In this document: one piece after another, positions 45,051-56,308 of the stretch
Layout: each line of letters starts with the position of its first letter
Numbering within the stretch: the stretch's first letter is position 1
Origin: Cristatella mucedo
Taxonomy: Eukaryota; Bryozoa; Phylactolaemata; Cristatellidae
DNA: 64,000 nucleotides
Assembly: GCA_009760855.2 (NCBI GenBank)
Contig: WPIO01000001.1
Location: 13,645,001-13,709,000 of the forward strand
Reading direction: 5' to 3'
The notes under the pieces: generated by a model
Told to the model about the DNA's origin: nothing
What the model saw: only the letters and a program-made list of their open reading frames with translations
The model's database searches: none
Made by a program: the position numbers and the translations under genes

Positions 45051-46504
45051 ATAATAATAATAATAATAATAATTTACTCGATAAAGCGCCCTCAGAGAAC
45101 TTAATCTCTCTCTAGGCGCTTTACATTTGCTGTAAAGTGAAATGCAATTGAATGGTAAGTAAAATCATGCTTGACAAACAAACGAAATGAATAATATGGT
45201 TAGGGGCGACATGCACAGGCTCAGCATGCAAATGTGGTTAGTGGCAGCATGCACAGTGTCAGCACGCATAAGCACATCAAGGACGAATCACAGGGACCCA
45301 CTAAATGCTGTCCTAAATAGGTGTCTTTTTAGGTTCCTTTTAAATGTGGTCAGGTCAGGGGATGTTCTGACGCAGGTCGGGAGGGAGTTCCAGGCTTTGG
45401 GAGCATATGAACTAAATGCACGGTCTCCTAGGCTGGAGCCATAGAATGAAAGGACCTAAAAGTGAGCGACAAAACCTTGAAGTCAATCCGTTGCTTGACT
45501 GGTAGCCAGTGCAGGTCGGCGAGAAGTGGAGTAATGTGGCAACTGCGACGCTCACGGCAGACAAGTCTAGCTGCCGAGTTTTGCACCAGCTGCAATCGCC
45601 TGATCGCACATGCTGGTAGGCCAGTAGGCAGTGAGTTGCAGAAGTCGAGACGGGATGTCACGAATGCATGGACCAACTTAGATGTGGTATCTTTATCTAA
45701 ACAAGCCCGAATTTTAGCAATGTTATGAAGCTGAAAATAGGCGGATTTGACTGTGGAGCTGATATGGTCGTCTAACGGGAGGTCGCTTTGAAATATGACA
45801 CCTAGATTTCGAGCTGATTCAACTGGAGATATGCTGGCAGAGCCAATTTTGAGAGTCAGCCTGTCCCATCTCTGGATCACACTGGGTTTGCCCATAACTA
45901 GTAAGTTGGTTTTATCATCGTTTAGTTTTAGAAATTTGCTGCTATCCCTGTGCGGATGTCATCAATGCATGCAGCTGGTGAGTTTAGAGAATTTGAGGTG
46001 CTCGAAGGCTGGGAGGGATCAAAGCAAAGGTACAACTGAGTGTCATCCGCATAGAAGTGAAAGCCTAGATTGTGCTTGGCAATCACATCAGCAAGAGGCA
46101 GAGTATAAACCGTGAAAAGAACCGGACCTAGCACTGAGCCCTGAGGTATCCATATTTCAGAGGTACTTCAGATGATCTTTGTCCATTCACGTCAATACTC
46201 TGGAGTCTCCCACTGAGATAGGACCTGAACCACTGCAGAGCAGGGCCAGTGATGCCCAGGCGAGATGAGAGGCGCTCTAGAAGAACTTTGTGATCGATGG
46301 TATCAAAAGCTGCCGAAAGATCAAGCAAAACAAGCAGAGACACTCTACCCATGTCTGCATTCCTAAGTAGGTCGTTGTATACCCGAAGCAATGCTGACTC
46401 TGTGGAGTGATTAGCTCTAAAGCCAGACTGGAACTTACTAGCAAGGTGTGAGGTTTCGATATACGAGTTCAGCTGGTCCGCCGTGACCCGCTGTGAGAGA
46501 AACA
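45051..46504 (-). mobile_element. LINE (CR1/L2-like), most complete copy, 5'-truncated
   Basis: The minus strand encodes much of a reverse transcriptase: FQSGFRANHSTESALLRVYN, then VLLDLSAAFDTIDHKVLLER, ALQWFRSYLSGRLQS, GPVLFTVYTLPLADV, HFYADDTQLYLCFDP (catalytic DD), then the thumb region LDKDTTSKLVHAFVTSRLDF, AARLVCRERRS, LLADLHWLPVKQRIDFKVLS. Frame breaks show it is inactive. The 5' part (endonuclease) is absent. The 3' tail has an 8-bp outer stem AAAGCGCC/GGCGCTTT (45083-45090 with 45115-45122) around the AGAGA/TCTCT inner stem, then (ATT)n at 45051-45072. Confidence 0.92.
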
Positions 46505-46910
46505 TGTTAATATGGTTAGTATTAACGTATACAGCGTCCGAAGACATAAACACACGAAGAAAAATTCGCCTAGACTTAGCATATGCTGTCAGGAACAGGT
46601 GTTTTTTAATGTTCTTTTAAATTTTTTTAATTCAGGGGATGTCGTGACCTGTCGGTGGGAAGTAAGTGCCGGGCGTTGAGAGTATACCAGCTAAAGTGGC
46701 TGTCTCCTACGAATTTGAGGCTGGTTCGAGTCACAGCTAAGCGACTTGAGTCAGAAGAGCCGACGGTACGATGACTAGCCTGATTGAAATGTACTTCGAA
46801 TAGGTAGGCTGGACAAGAGAACGAAAGGACTTAAAATTGAGTGACAAAGCATCGAAGTACATACCCTGCTAGATGACTGGCCAGTGTAGGTTGGTGAGAA
46901 GTACGTTACT
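46505..46910 (-). mobile_element. LINE 3' fragment, outer part of the nested pair
   Basis: Starts AACATGTTAATATGGTTAGT and runs through sequence matching 45195-45540 of the inner LINE (for example GCATATGCTGTCAGGAACAG, TGGCCAGTGTAGGTTGGTGA). With 44990-45050 it forms one copy interrupted by the inner LINE. Confidence 0.7.
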
Positions 46911-46926
46911 AAAAAAATTAAAATAC

Positions 46927-47090
46927 TAGCTGATTCAACAGCCTCTTTTGTATAGCGACAGAAGAGCCTTTTCGGCTCTCGCCACCGCTTGCAGCGGCAA
47001 TACAGGATCACCCACCGCGGGATTCGAACCCACGACCTCGGGACCGAGGTCATGAAAGACAACCACCTTACCTAAGTGTGGCCACGACAG
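46927..47090 (-). repeat. SINE family B copy, well preserved
   Basis: Antisense perfect B box GGGATTCGAACCC, then CACGACCTCGGGACC. 3' end CTGATTCAACAGCCTC. Joined to the LINE remnant at its left. Confidence 0.85.
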
Positions 47091-47439
47091 ACGAGCCTGG
47101 GCTGTATTTAGCATTCGAATACTTCCGGAGTATTTTTTGCCATCTTCTTACTACGGTCAAATCTAGCTAACAACCATAATGTGGTATGATCTTAGTTGGG
47201 AAGTACTGGAGTGAACCAAATCTGCTTACTTTATTTGGAAAACCGACCGTTCATTACCACTTATCAATGAGCATTGTGGTCAATAGTGTGGGATGCTTCT
47301 GATAGGCTGCTTCGCCAGTCTCAACTGCACCAGTTTTAGCTTCGTCGTAGCTTCAGGTTATTTATGGACTATAAATTAGCTGCCTCGTTCTTTCATTTGC
47401 ATGCAATTGGCAAAACAAGCTTTTGCTATGCAGGTCCAA

Positions 47440-47720
47440 GATTGCAGAGCTCACTTCCGCAATTCTTATGAAGCGACATCTCCACTTCTGCTGCCAGCCG
47501 TGGCACATTCTGTCCAGCTGCCTTGCGATGCTACTTCCATGCTACTCACTTCACCAAATGTTGTCCTGACTCAGCTATGCTTCTGACTTTCTCTTTGTCA
47601 CACGAGATGAAGTTTTTGGCTACAATATGCCACCAAAAACCGCTTAGGCTTTCAGTTGGCTACAGACAACCCTCCAGCGTAACACCCTCTCAGTCATCGT
47701 GGCTTCATGGAATTATAGAC
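47440..47720 (+). mobile_element. LINE fragment, second subfamily
   Basis: CTACTTCCATGCTACTCACT, then TCAGCTATGCTTCTGACTTT, matching the reverse complement of 43740-43860 and the plus strand at 62264-62420. Confidence 0.6.
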
Positions 47721-49080
47721 GGAGAGCCGTATGATTATTGATGGAACAGGAACAAGGAAGTGACATTACCATCATGCTGCTACATATAACCTCACCCACC
47801 GGTCACACTGAGGAAATAAATTTCATTTGAATTGTAGCGTTGGAATTGCGACAAAAGTATTTTTATGCTATTCCGTCTGTATGCTCAGCAGGCTACTTGG
47901 CGACAATCTTTGCGAGAGCCTTAGACAAAAAGAATAAGAACTGTTCCTAAGCTTGCTACCATGCAAAAATACTCTCTGTGCTTTTTCAGGGTCTGTCAAG
48001 GCTGTCTGGCTGCTTTGAATGGCTTTGCCCACAACGCTTTATCCAGAGATGCGTTAAAAACCTGATTTGTAGCTGGGCTAAGTTTTTTCCGAGGGAAGAC
48101 CAAAGAGGGTGGACTCGAAGTCTGCTACGAACGAGCGGTAGCGGCTCCTTTAAAGTCCTTGCCACACCACAAGCACAGCACATGCAATGTTGCCAGTCCT
48201 TGCAGACGCGTGAACGGTAAATGGTTAAGTTAGCGCCTCGGAGCACAGCTGACACAATCGCGGAAGCCGCACAGTGGCGCATAGGTATGGCGATAATAGC
48301 AGAGCATGACAGCAATCAAGAATTTCCGCGCCCGAATAACAAGTCCGTGTCCTAACTTAGATTTCACAGGCTCAGAGAGGATACACGTGCTCAACGCCGG
48401 CCATTACGTAGCACTGACTTATCACCATTCCCGATGTCCCGTTGTAATTTGTAAACCGTAGACATGACGTCTAATGCTTAGAATTCAGGAGCAGCTAATA
48501 ATTTCTGGCAGTGGCACAATCTAGCTGATTTTATAGTCTAACCTTTCAGATACTACAGGGTTCCGCAGGTGGAGCTTTTTTCACTGGCTTTAATTAGGGT
48601 ACTACGTCTAAGGAAACTTTCGAAATAATCTAAAATACCGCCTGCTCCTCACAACCTTTACTTTGTCGGACTGATTTGTACTTAGTGTTCCTCTGTGGTT
48701 GCGATGTGAGATGGTGCATTCAACGAAAAACCAGTTGACATGCATCCTTTCCACATACGTCACGTACTTAGAAGGAGATTTGGTCCTCGTGGGGTGCTGT
48801 ATACACATTTCATTCCAATTAAAAAATTAAGCACGTCGCTGGTTGCTACTCTATGCTAACATTACGAGGAGGTAGCTTTATGGAATCACGACTGCGTGCA
48901 ATTTTTTCAACGAAGAAGGCGGAAAACCTTTCACTGATTCGGTTAATATCCGCAGCGTGAGACCAACCAGCCATGCCAAGCAAACAATTTTCGATCTTTT
49001 AAGTCGTTTTAGGGGCTGACTGATAGGAACGCAGTTTGCCAGCGAAAATTAAGCCGTCGCATTTATAAGCTTTCGGATTT
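47721..49080. other. Intergenic sequence, mostly unrecognised
   Basis: A short LINE tail remnant lies near 48770-48830 (AGAAGGAGATTTGGTCCTCG then GGGGTGCTGTATACACATTT). Otherwise nothing recognised. Confidence 0.35.
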
Positions 49081-49100
49081 AGACACGGATGTAGTTTTCT

Positions 49101-49171
49101 TACCTAGCCCGGTTGGTAGTTTTCATGCCTAGTCTGATTGATAGTTTTCATACCAAGTCTGATTGATGTCG
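49101..49171. repeat. ~30-bp imperfect tandem repeat, about 2.5 units
   Basis: The unit AGTCTGATTGATAGTTTTCAT plus a few bases repeats next to CGGTTGGTAGTTTTCATGCC. Confidence 0.75.
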
Positions 49172-50243
49172 GACTTTGACTCCTTGAATAGTGTTCAAAC
49201 TATCGCTTTACAATGCGTATCTTTCCAAGTTTACGAAGTAAATAGGTTTCTCTGCGGCTCTGTCCTCGAACTTTACTCAGTACTCGCTCTTTAGCGGAGT
49301 ACGTCCGCCGAGAGCAGTCCTATATGTCGACTGCATCAATGAGAGTCTTGAGGCTGTCGGGCAGACTTCGGTGACCCCCACTGATCCGTCCGAAGAGCTG
49401 AGATCGACTGCATGCATCATGATAAGCCTGTTCAGACCCTTAGCTAAACAAGAATGACAGCTTGAGTCACTCAAAAAGATTGATAACTTCTCTCAAAAAC
49501 TGACAGGCCCCCTGGAAGTCACAGCTGCCAAGCGACATGTCTCATTTGCCCCACAACCCATCGGTCACAAGTATCTGTAGACAAGTCGAGAAAAGGATTC
49601 GCTTGCTACCATCTGGGGTAGCTTTATCTAGCTGCAAACCGAAGGCGTCCTGCACCGGTAGCCTCATTGCCCATATCTTTAAAAAAGTAGCAGCTCCTCT
49701 GAGGAAAGAAACAGAAGCAACTATCCGAAGGTCTCGGCCAGCAGGCCTTAAAATCGATAAGCCAATATCTGAAAGGAAGAGGCTGTTATGCTTCCAGAAC
49801 GAGAGCTGAAGTAGTACTGTTTAGTTTCCCTGTTATTTTTGGCGCTCTTAATGGACGCACTTCTGGGTGATCTTTCTAAAATGTATTTAAACGGTTTGGT
49901 GATGCAGCTTTCCTACACTGAAGTGCATGCTAGCCACGTTGATGTATTCTCTGGCAGGATCCACATCGCTGGATATTGACTGTTGTGATCTAAGTTTGGC
50001 TTAGACAACCGTCCAGGTTGTTGTACCCTAGGACGTCTGTGCAACAGCTGGCTGAGTCGATGGGGCCACCTCTTTTCTACTCTCTGGACCACGGCGACGG
50101 AGTGTGTGAGTGTCACCAAAACAGCTTGTCTAGTTGTCTCTGCTGTGCATGTGTGAGGCCAAGGGCTAACCACACACGTCATCTAATTGGGGCTCGATGG
50201 CTACAGTTCATTCGGTAGGATTGTTATGTCTCTCTCTATCTCA

Positions 50244-50350
<107 letters not shown>

Positions 50351-51179
50351 TCAATACATATTTAGTCGCTGGACTGTTAGATCAGTGTCCGCTCAAATAT
50401 GGTGGACCAATTGAACATCTGGGATAGGCTAACTGCAGTGTCTACTCATACACTGGGCCACACTCTTCCCAGGGTGAAATGCCACTGCCTGGCGCAAACG
50501 AGTGGTAGTGAATCTCCAGTAGCAACTCTGGCTCTCCCAACCTCGACTATGCATGCACTCCGACATGGGTCCCACGGTCAGCATGCAGTATGGGAAGTCT
50601 CCACAGGACTCCCTATCTTTACCTCGGCTCACATCGTACCCCAAATCCAGTGCTCCAAACGGCCAAGACAACGCAAAGTGCCTGGTGCATGGAATTCGCC
50701 AGCCGATGCTAAGCCTTCAATTCTGTTTGTTGATTTCTGGGTTTCCTGAACCCTCCACTCTGACCAATTTTCATGCTTCCGAACATATGGTCCAGTCAGA
50801 CCTCCATCAATCTACTGTTGTTCTCACTGTACTCAACGGCTTTATTCATGCTCTGCCGGCTCTTCTCAATCACACACCTAGTCGAAACTCCCATCTACTT
50901 TTGGGGCCGAATCTATTTTGAAGTCTTTCTTCTGATTTTTTTCTAACGGCTCACGGGCTATTGGTGGCATGTTACCCTTCGGTCATTAGTCGTGCTTGGC
51001 TGAGCATGACTCGTCGGCATCAGCTGCACACAGGCTTCGGCAACTAGGCAATCCCTCTTGCCCCATCCCTGTCTGAACTACCTTGCTCGCTGGTCTCCCA
51101 ACGTATTTCTATTCCAAGCTATCAATACCTTTGAGCACTCCCAATTTCATCTGCAAGATGCCCACAGCACAGAATCCTT

Positions 51180-51665
51180 CGCCGGGAAAGATCTTGTGGA
51201 GGCTACAGGGAACTGGCTCTTGCTAAGACCAGAATGAGATTAGGCAGGCTCTATATTGGCATCTTATTATAGAAGATTGATGCCCAATTTTGATGATCTG
51301 GTGTGGCCCTTCTATTTACCTACTGCGAATGGCACCGAATTTTGATCGCTGGAGAAGGAGAACTCATTAACATCTCTTCAGTAGGCTTACAATAGCCCAT
51401 CCTATTTTTGTAACCACACCGCAAACCGTGTTATTTTTACTGATGTCAATACCTTTGAGCTGATTGCTGTTCTAGAACAAATTGGGCAAGTCGTTGCATA
51501 TAAGCATCGAACAATGTCACCATTTGTAGAACTATCTTATCATCCAAAAGAGCACATGGTGCTTATATTTGCACTGCAGGAATTTCGGTACTATCTGCTA
51601 ATCTAAGCATTATATACTTAAGCTGCCCATAACTCGCATGTATGGTTACAGTAAAAAGTCAGGGC
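51180..51665 (+). mobile_element. Ty3/Gypsy LTR retrotransposon fossil (pol fragment)
   Basis: The plus strand shows the end of the reverse transcriptase region (YYRRLMPNFDDLVWP type) and the start of RNase H (FTDV...GQVVAYKHRT, SYHPKEHMV, ALQEFRYYLL), in family order. It is broken, with several breaks even in this short part, and looks old. No long terminal repeats were recognised. Unassigned sequence to the left (about 49.3-51.1 kb) could belong to the same insertion. Confidence 0.75.
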
Positions 51666-52059
51666 AAACTGTTCGGTGAGCTTTGCCATTTATGAATTTG
51701 ACTTGAATATTCTGTATACATATAGTTGTCAACTGCTAACTCCCTTTCTTAATGGCCGCCATCAACGTCAGCATTTTTCTAGTGGAAGTCTACAGTTGTT
51801 CTTCAGGCTGCATAATCAAGTGATGCTACTGTCTAGATAGTTCACAATGCTGCAGTCGGTTTTAATCAACTCCTGATTTGGTTAAGCGACATACTATGAA
51901 GCTTCAAACCAATTCTCTACCATTCTCACTGACAGTGTTATTTATAGGCGATTTCCCAGCATTGCTCTGATTATCATCCGAAGCTTGTTCCGATGACTCC
52001 GATTGCCATCGCGATTCCCCGGTGCTCTCACAAAGCTCTCGCAATGGCACTAGTCACCA

Positions 52060-52325
52060 GGGCATGCATTGATTGCACTTGATATATCCTTCGTGAGTAT
52101 GTATACTGGGTTGGCATGGTAAAAGATGTAGACTGCTGTCTGTCTTGAAACAAATGTCCAGAAATTCAAGCCTGTACCACATTTGCCAACCACAGCCCTC
52201 AACACTCAGTTGGACAACCGTGGGAAATTGCTGTTGTCGATATCCTGAAGCTTCCGATGTCTTCAACTGGGGATGACGTGCTTGTCTTGCATGATTGTTA
52301 CATGAAGTGGGTGGAAACCATAATG
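52060..52325 (-). mobile_element. Possible Penelope-like retroelement fossil
   Basis: A minus-strand segment reads LEFLDICFKTDSSLHLL then IHTHEGYIKCNQC. This resembles the conserved FLD...Y-x-KPT-x-T...Y...S-x-HP block after the catalytic region of Penelope-like reverse transcriptases. Short and decayed; family assignment tentative. Confidence 0.35.
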
Positions 52326-53812
52326 CCACTGTAACGTCAAACAGCAGAAGCAGTTGGTTGTTGATGCCTTGCTATCGATATGTGCCAGTCTCGTGTTTAA
52401 ATGTTTCCTGCAGTTCAACTAGGCAACTAATTTTGAAAGTAAGTTAGTATGCAGACTGTGTCAGAACTGTGGTGTAGTTAGAACATGCACCAATCCACGA
52501 CATTCCCAAGGTGATCAAATGTTCGAGCCTGTGAATTGGTCACAACGGACGATGCTGCTGATCACATGGGAAAGTAAACATGGTCTGCGGTAGAAAAACT
52601 ACACCTGCTGCTTTATGCACATGTGACGACCGTTCAAATGATACCAAATGCTACCGTGCATTTCGGCTGGTGTTTTTGATGGCTGCCCTCGGTTTGCTAC
52701 GGCGATGTAAATAAGTCAGAAGGATTGCTCCACAATGCCAACTGTATGAGTTTAGCCGGAAAGCTCGTCGTAACCCGGGAAGTCGTTGGCTGACACATGG
52801 TACAACATTCAGCTGTGCGAGACATAAGAGACCCTGATGTTCTCTTCAATGTTAGCAACCTGTATGGCTGGAGGCCTGAGTGTCTACGAACAAGCTATCA
52901 GCACGGTGGGTCGGTGGCTGTCGGTGTAAGCTCTGCCTGTTCCACTTGTCTTGTCCAAAACGATTCTGCCCATGAAACGATCTTAGCAGCAAAGGAAATC
53001 AGTTGCTTTCATGGGACTACGACTGCATCGTATCGTAAACTGATTAGTGTGTTCACAATTTACATATCTCTAACGAAGTTTTGTAGGAGCACGAGGAAAT
53101 CATGCCAGTATAAATGCAATGCTGCTTCAATTACAAAATTTAAAGAAGTCAATGGGTGGGTTCCAGCTATAGCATTCGTGGTAGGAATCGGGACGAAGCA
53201 CATTTTTGTGCAATTCAACTCCATCCGCCGGCACTCGCAGAGATGGGGCATGTAGAAGAGAATGCTGCTTTGTATTACCCACGTAGGCCTAGCGTGGACT
53301 AGAAACATTTCCTGATGAAGCTGCTGACTACAGGCTCACGAGCCACAGTGCTCAGACAACCCGAACAGATTGATTTTACCATGGTTGATGTTGCCTTTAT
53401 CGTAGTTGGTGTGGCATTAGTGGAGTACAGCAAACGTAGATATGCTCACCGACAAAAAAGTCATTAGCCAGTCAGTAGCATTGAGCTCAGACATGCAATT
53501 GGCTGTGACACCACACGTAGGGTACTCGAGCAGCATGGCAGTGATCGATGGCAGGTCTTGCTTCCGTGCCAATGTCGTCCTTGTCGACTGTCTAAATAAG
53601 ATTTGTTCCGAAGTTCCTGCTTCCAAAATGCTTACGCCAAACTGTTTCTTGTTTTTTATACACTTTAGAATCACGTCGAGCTGAGACTTGGCTAGATAGC
53701 CTACAGTATAGTGTACTAGTGAAAGAAACAGTTTGTGGTTGTTATGGGGGAGGATGAGGATGATGTAAGGTGCTTTAGACGAGACATTCTTAAATTAGTG
53801 CATCATAGTTCG
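52326..53812. other. Sequence between the retroelement relics and the carboxypeptidase gene
   Basis: Open frames on both strands (plus 52797-53255, minus 53417-53674) have no domain I recognise. They could be further parts of the relic at 52.1 kb or unrelated. Confidence 0.3.
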
Positions 53813-53818
53813 TTTAAT
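53813..53818 (-). promoter_or_regulatory. Candidate poly(A) signal ATTAAA of the carboxypeptidase gene
   Basis: ATTAAA on the minus strand about 110 bases after the stop codon; the common variant of AATAAA. No AATAAA was seen closer. Confidence 0.4.
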
Positions 53819-53928
53819 TCACAGGGCCTGTAGCAGGCCGGGCAGCAGGTGCTAGCCAGTTGCATATGGCTCACTAGAGCAGCCACGGTCGATTTCTGTC
53901 AGTTCTTTCTGAGTCAATAGTCTTGGCT

Positions 53929-54128
53929 TTAAGCGGATGGAGCGTTTTGAATATACTGAGCCACTGCAGCCAGGCCAGCCCACACTTCCTCTCCACTTGG
54001 CTGGATCTGGTTCTCACTGATAACGAAGCCGTTTGAGACACTGGAAGTTGGGCGCAGCTCCAGTGTATATGCGTACTTCACCCCAGCAACGCCCTTGACC
54101 CAGTCTGATGCCGTGCCGGATGCTGCAT
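53929..54128 (-). CDS. Carboxypeptidase last exon: Glu270 and C-terminus
   Basis: The acceptor CTCTTTGCAG precedes AT, which completes Tyr248 (T|AT). It then reads AASGTASDWVKGVAGVKYAY, TLELRPTSS, and ends VWAGLAAVAQYIQNAPSA with a stop. FELRDTG and the final amphipathic helix of M14A match. Confidence 0.95.
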
Positions 54129-56221
54129 CTGCAAAGAGAGATGCCTCTTGCACCATCTGCCTATTCATGCACTCAAAAGCAAATGTTGCCTGTCGGATGC
54201 GGACAAAAGCCATCTAACTGGGTGCTGATGTACAACACTGATTTGGTCGACTACTTAAAGCTTTTTAAAGATTCTTACTGAGTTTGAATTCACAATTCCC
54301 GTCAGCTGGCATTCGCGTTAACTTCAAAGGGCTGATCAAAAGTTTTCAAACTACTGGGAACAAAGAAACTTTTTACCTCACAACTTTGTAATCGATAGGA
54401 GCTGGCTAACAAGCAATCCAGCAGGCTGCGATACAGCAGTTTGAGGAAGCATGGTGGAGTCAGTGCTGAGTACCTCATGGCAGTTGCACGTAGACAACAG
54501 TATGTGTCATGTGGGGGCTCACTTCACAAAGTGCTTCGAGCCAGCCTCCACTAAGCTAGGGCCGACGGGACAGGCAGGGGGCCAGATAATGCAGGGTTGT
54601 GCATCTTCCTATGCAAACAGATTTTTCAGAATTAGCCCTGGTAACCACGCTTGGTTTGGTCACAGGAAAGTCTGAGCTCAGCTTTCCTTCAGGTGCTAGA
54701 ACTACTTAGGAAGCATGGCATCCCAGCAGCAGCAGCAGCCAGCTAGCAGCAGCTTTGGCAGAAAGCAATAGTTTTGTCACTCCTTTTTAGGTCCCTTCAT
54801 TCTTTGGCTCCAACCTACGTATCAGATCTACTCCCCCACCAGGCTAAGCATCGTACTACCCTTACCTGTTTACCCATACCTCGTACAAATCTTTAAATCA
54901 TTTGCAGACCACGCCTTAAGTTTGTATGTTCCGAAAGCCTGGAACTTACTCCCGACTTGCATCATGGCATCCCCTGTTTTGACCACATTTAAAAAGAAAC
55001 TAAAACATCTATTTATAACAGCATTTAGTGGGTCCATGTGATTCGTCCTTGATGTGCATAGGTGTGCTGACACTGAGCATGCTGCCACTAACAAAACTTG
55101 CATGCTGACCCTGTGCACGGCACCCCTAACCATGATATTCCTTTTGTTTATTGAGCATGCTTCTAGTAATCATTCGATCATGCTTCCTTTCCAGCAAATG
55201 TAAAATGCCTAGAAAGAGAGTGAGTTCTCTGGGGGAGCTATATCACGTATATTATTATTATTATTAAATCGTGGTGTCACGTGTCAGAATGCGGAGAGTT
55301 AACAAAAGCTGCACCAGTACTACAACCAACTGCAGTGTTAGTAGTACTGGCAAGGCAGCGATAGCAGAAGCTGCACCGGTAGTGACCATGCAGCAGCAGT
55401 TTGCCGTGGGCAGTTGTAGCAGCTTTGGCTGGGCTTTCTAACATCGGGTCTGAGAGTCCATGATGCTCAGATACCAACAATATGTTTCCACCAGCCTTCT
55501 AAGCCTGCTTTTGATCAAGGGAAATGCTTGAAGTCTAGCAGAACTTCTGAGATAGCTTTAGAAATTAGTCGAGTGTTTACTTGCGGAGCATATACAGTAC
55601 TAAGGGGCAGCCTGCACTGGATTGTTGGCCCAGAGCTTGTGCACCCAATCCCGTAATGAACTAGCAGCTGCAGCAGCGATGGCAGCAGTAGCTATGGCAG
55701 CAGCAACCACAGCAGTAGCAAGCAGCAATGAGCCACTGCAGCTGGCAGCATGACATCCACTGTCAGTAAGCAGCCAACCAGACATGGCATATGCTCGTTG
55801 TTGTTCACGAACCTTTGTAATTATGCAGATGTTCTGGGAGTTAGTGTAGGGCTATCGACGTCCCCTCCCCCGGGGGCCATTAATAATCATGCTGGTAGAC
55901 CTGATGTGCACACTTCATGCAAAGACTGTTTTCATGCTGTCCCAGGCGAGTTGGACATCGATCTACTCCGAAACTCTCGAGTGAGCAATTGCAAGCGGCC
56001 GAGAGACTTACAAAGCAGCTGTGGTGAAGTACCGATCTTGAACCGTGTGCCGTATTTGCTAGCAAGTGCTGCCTCACCAATAGTGGCTGCTCTCACCTGA
56101 AAGTAGGTAGTGCGAGCTACAGCAACTGCCATCTGACCGGCCACTGAACACAGCAAGGAGGCAGCAGCATGCAGAGTCTTGCTACACAGTCCTAGCAGCA
56201 AGGCAGACAGACAGATGGGAA

Positions 56222-56308
<87 letters not shown>

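Noticed and set aside
49277-49809. Possible gag-like or regulatory protein reading
   Set aside because: Some stretches look protein-like, and the position left of the Gypsy fossil is suggestive, but I could not match any domain.
52797-53255. 152-codon plus-strand open frame
   Set aside because: No domain recognised, no splice or poly(A) context; left as unassigned sequence.
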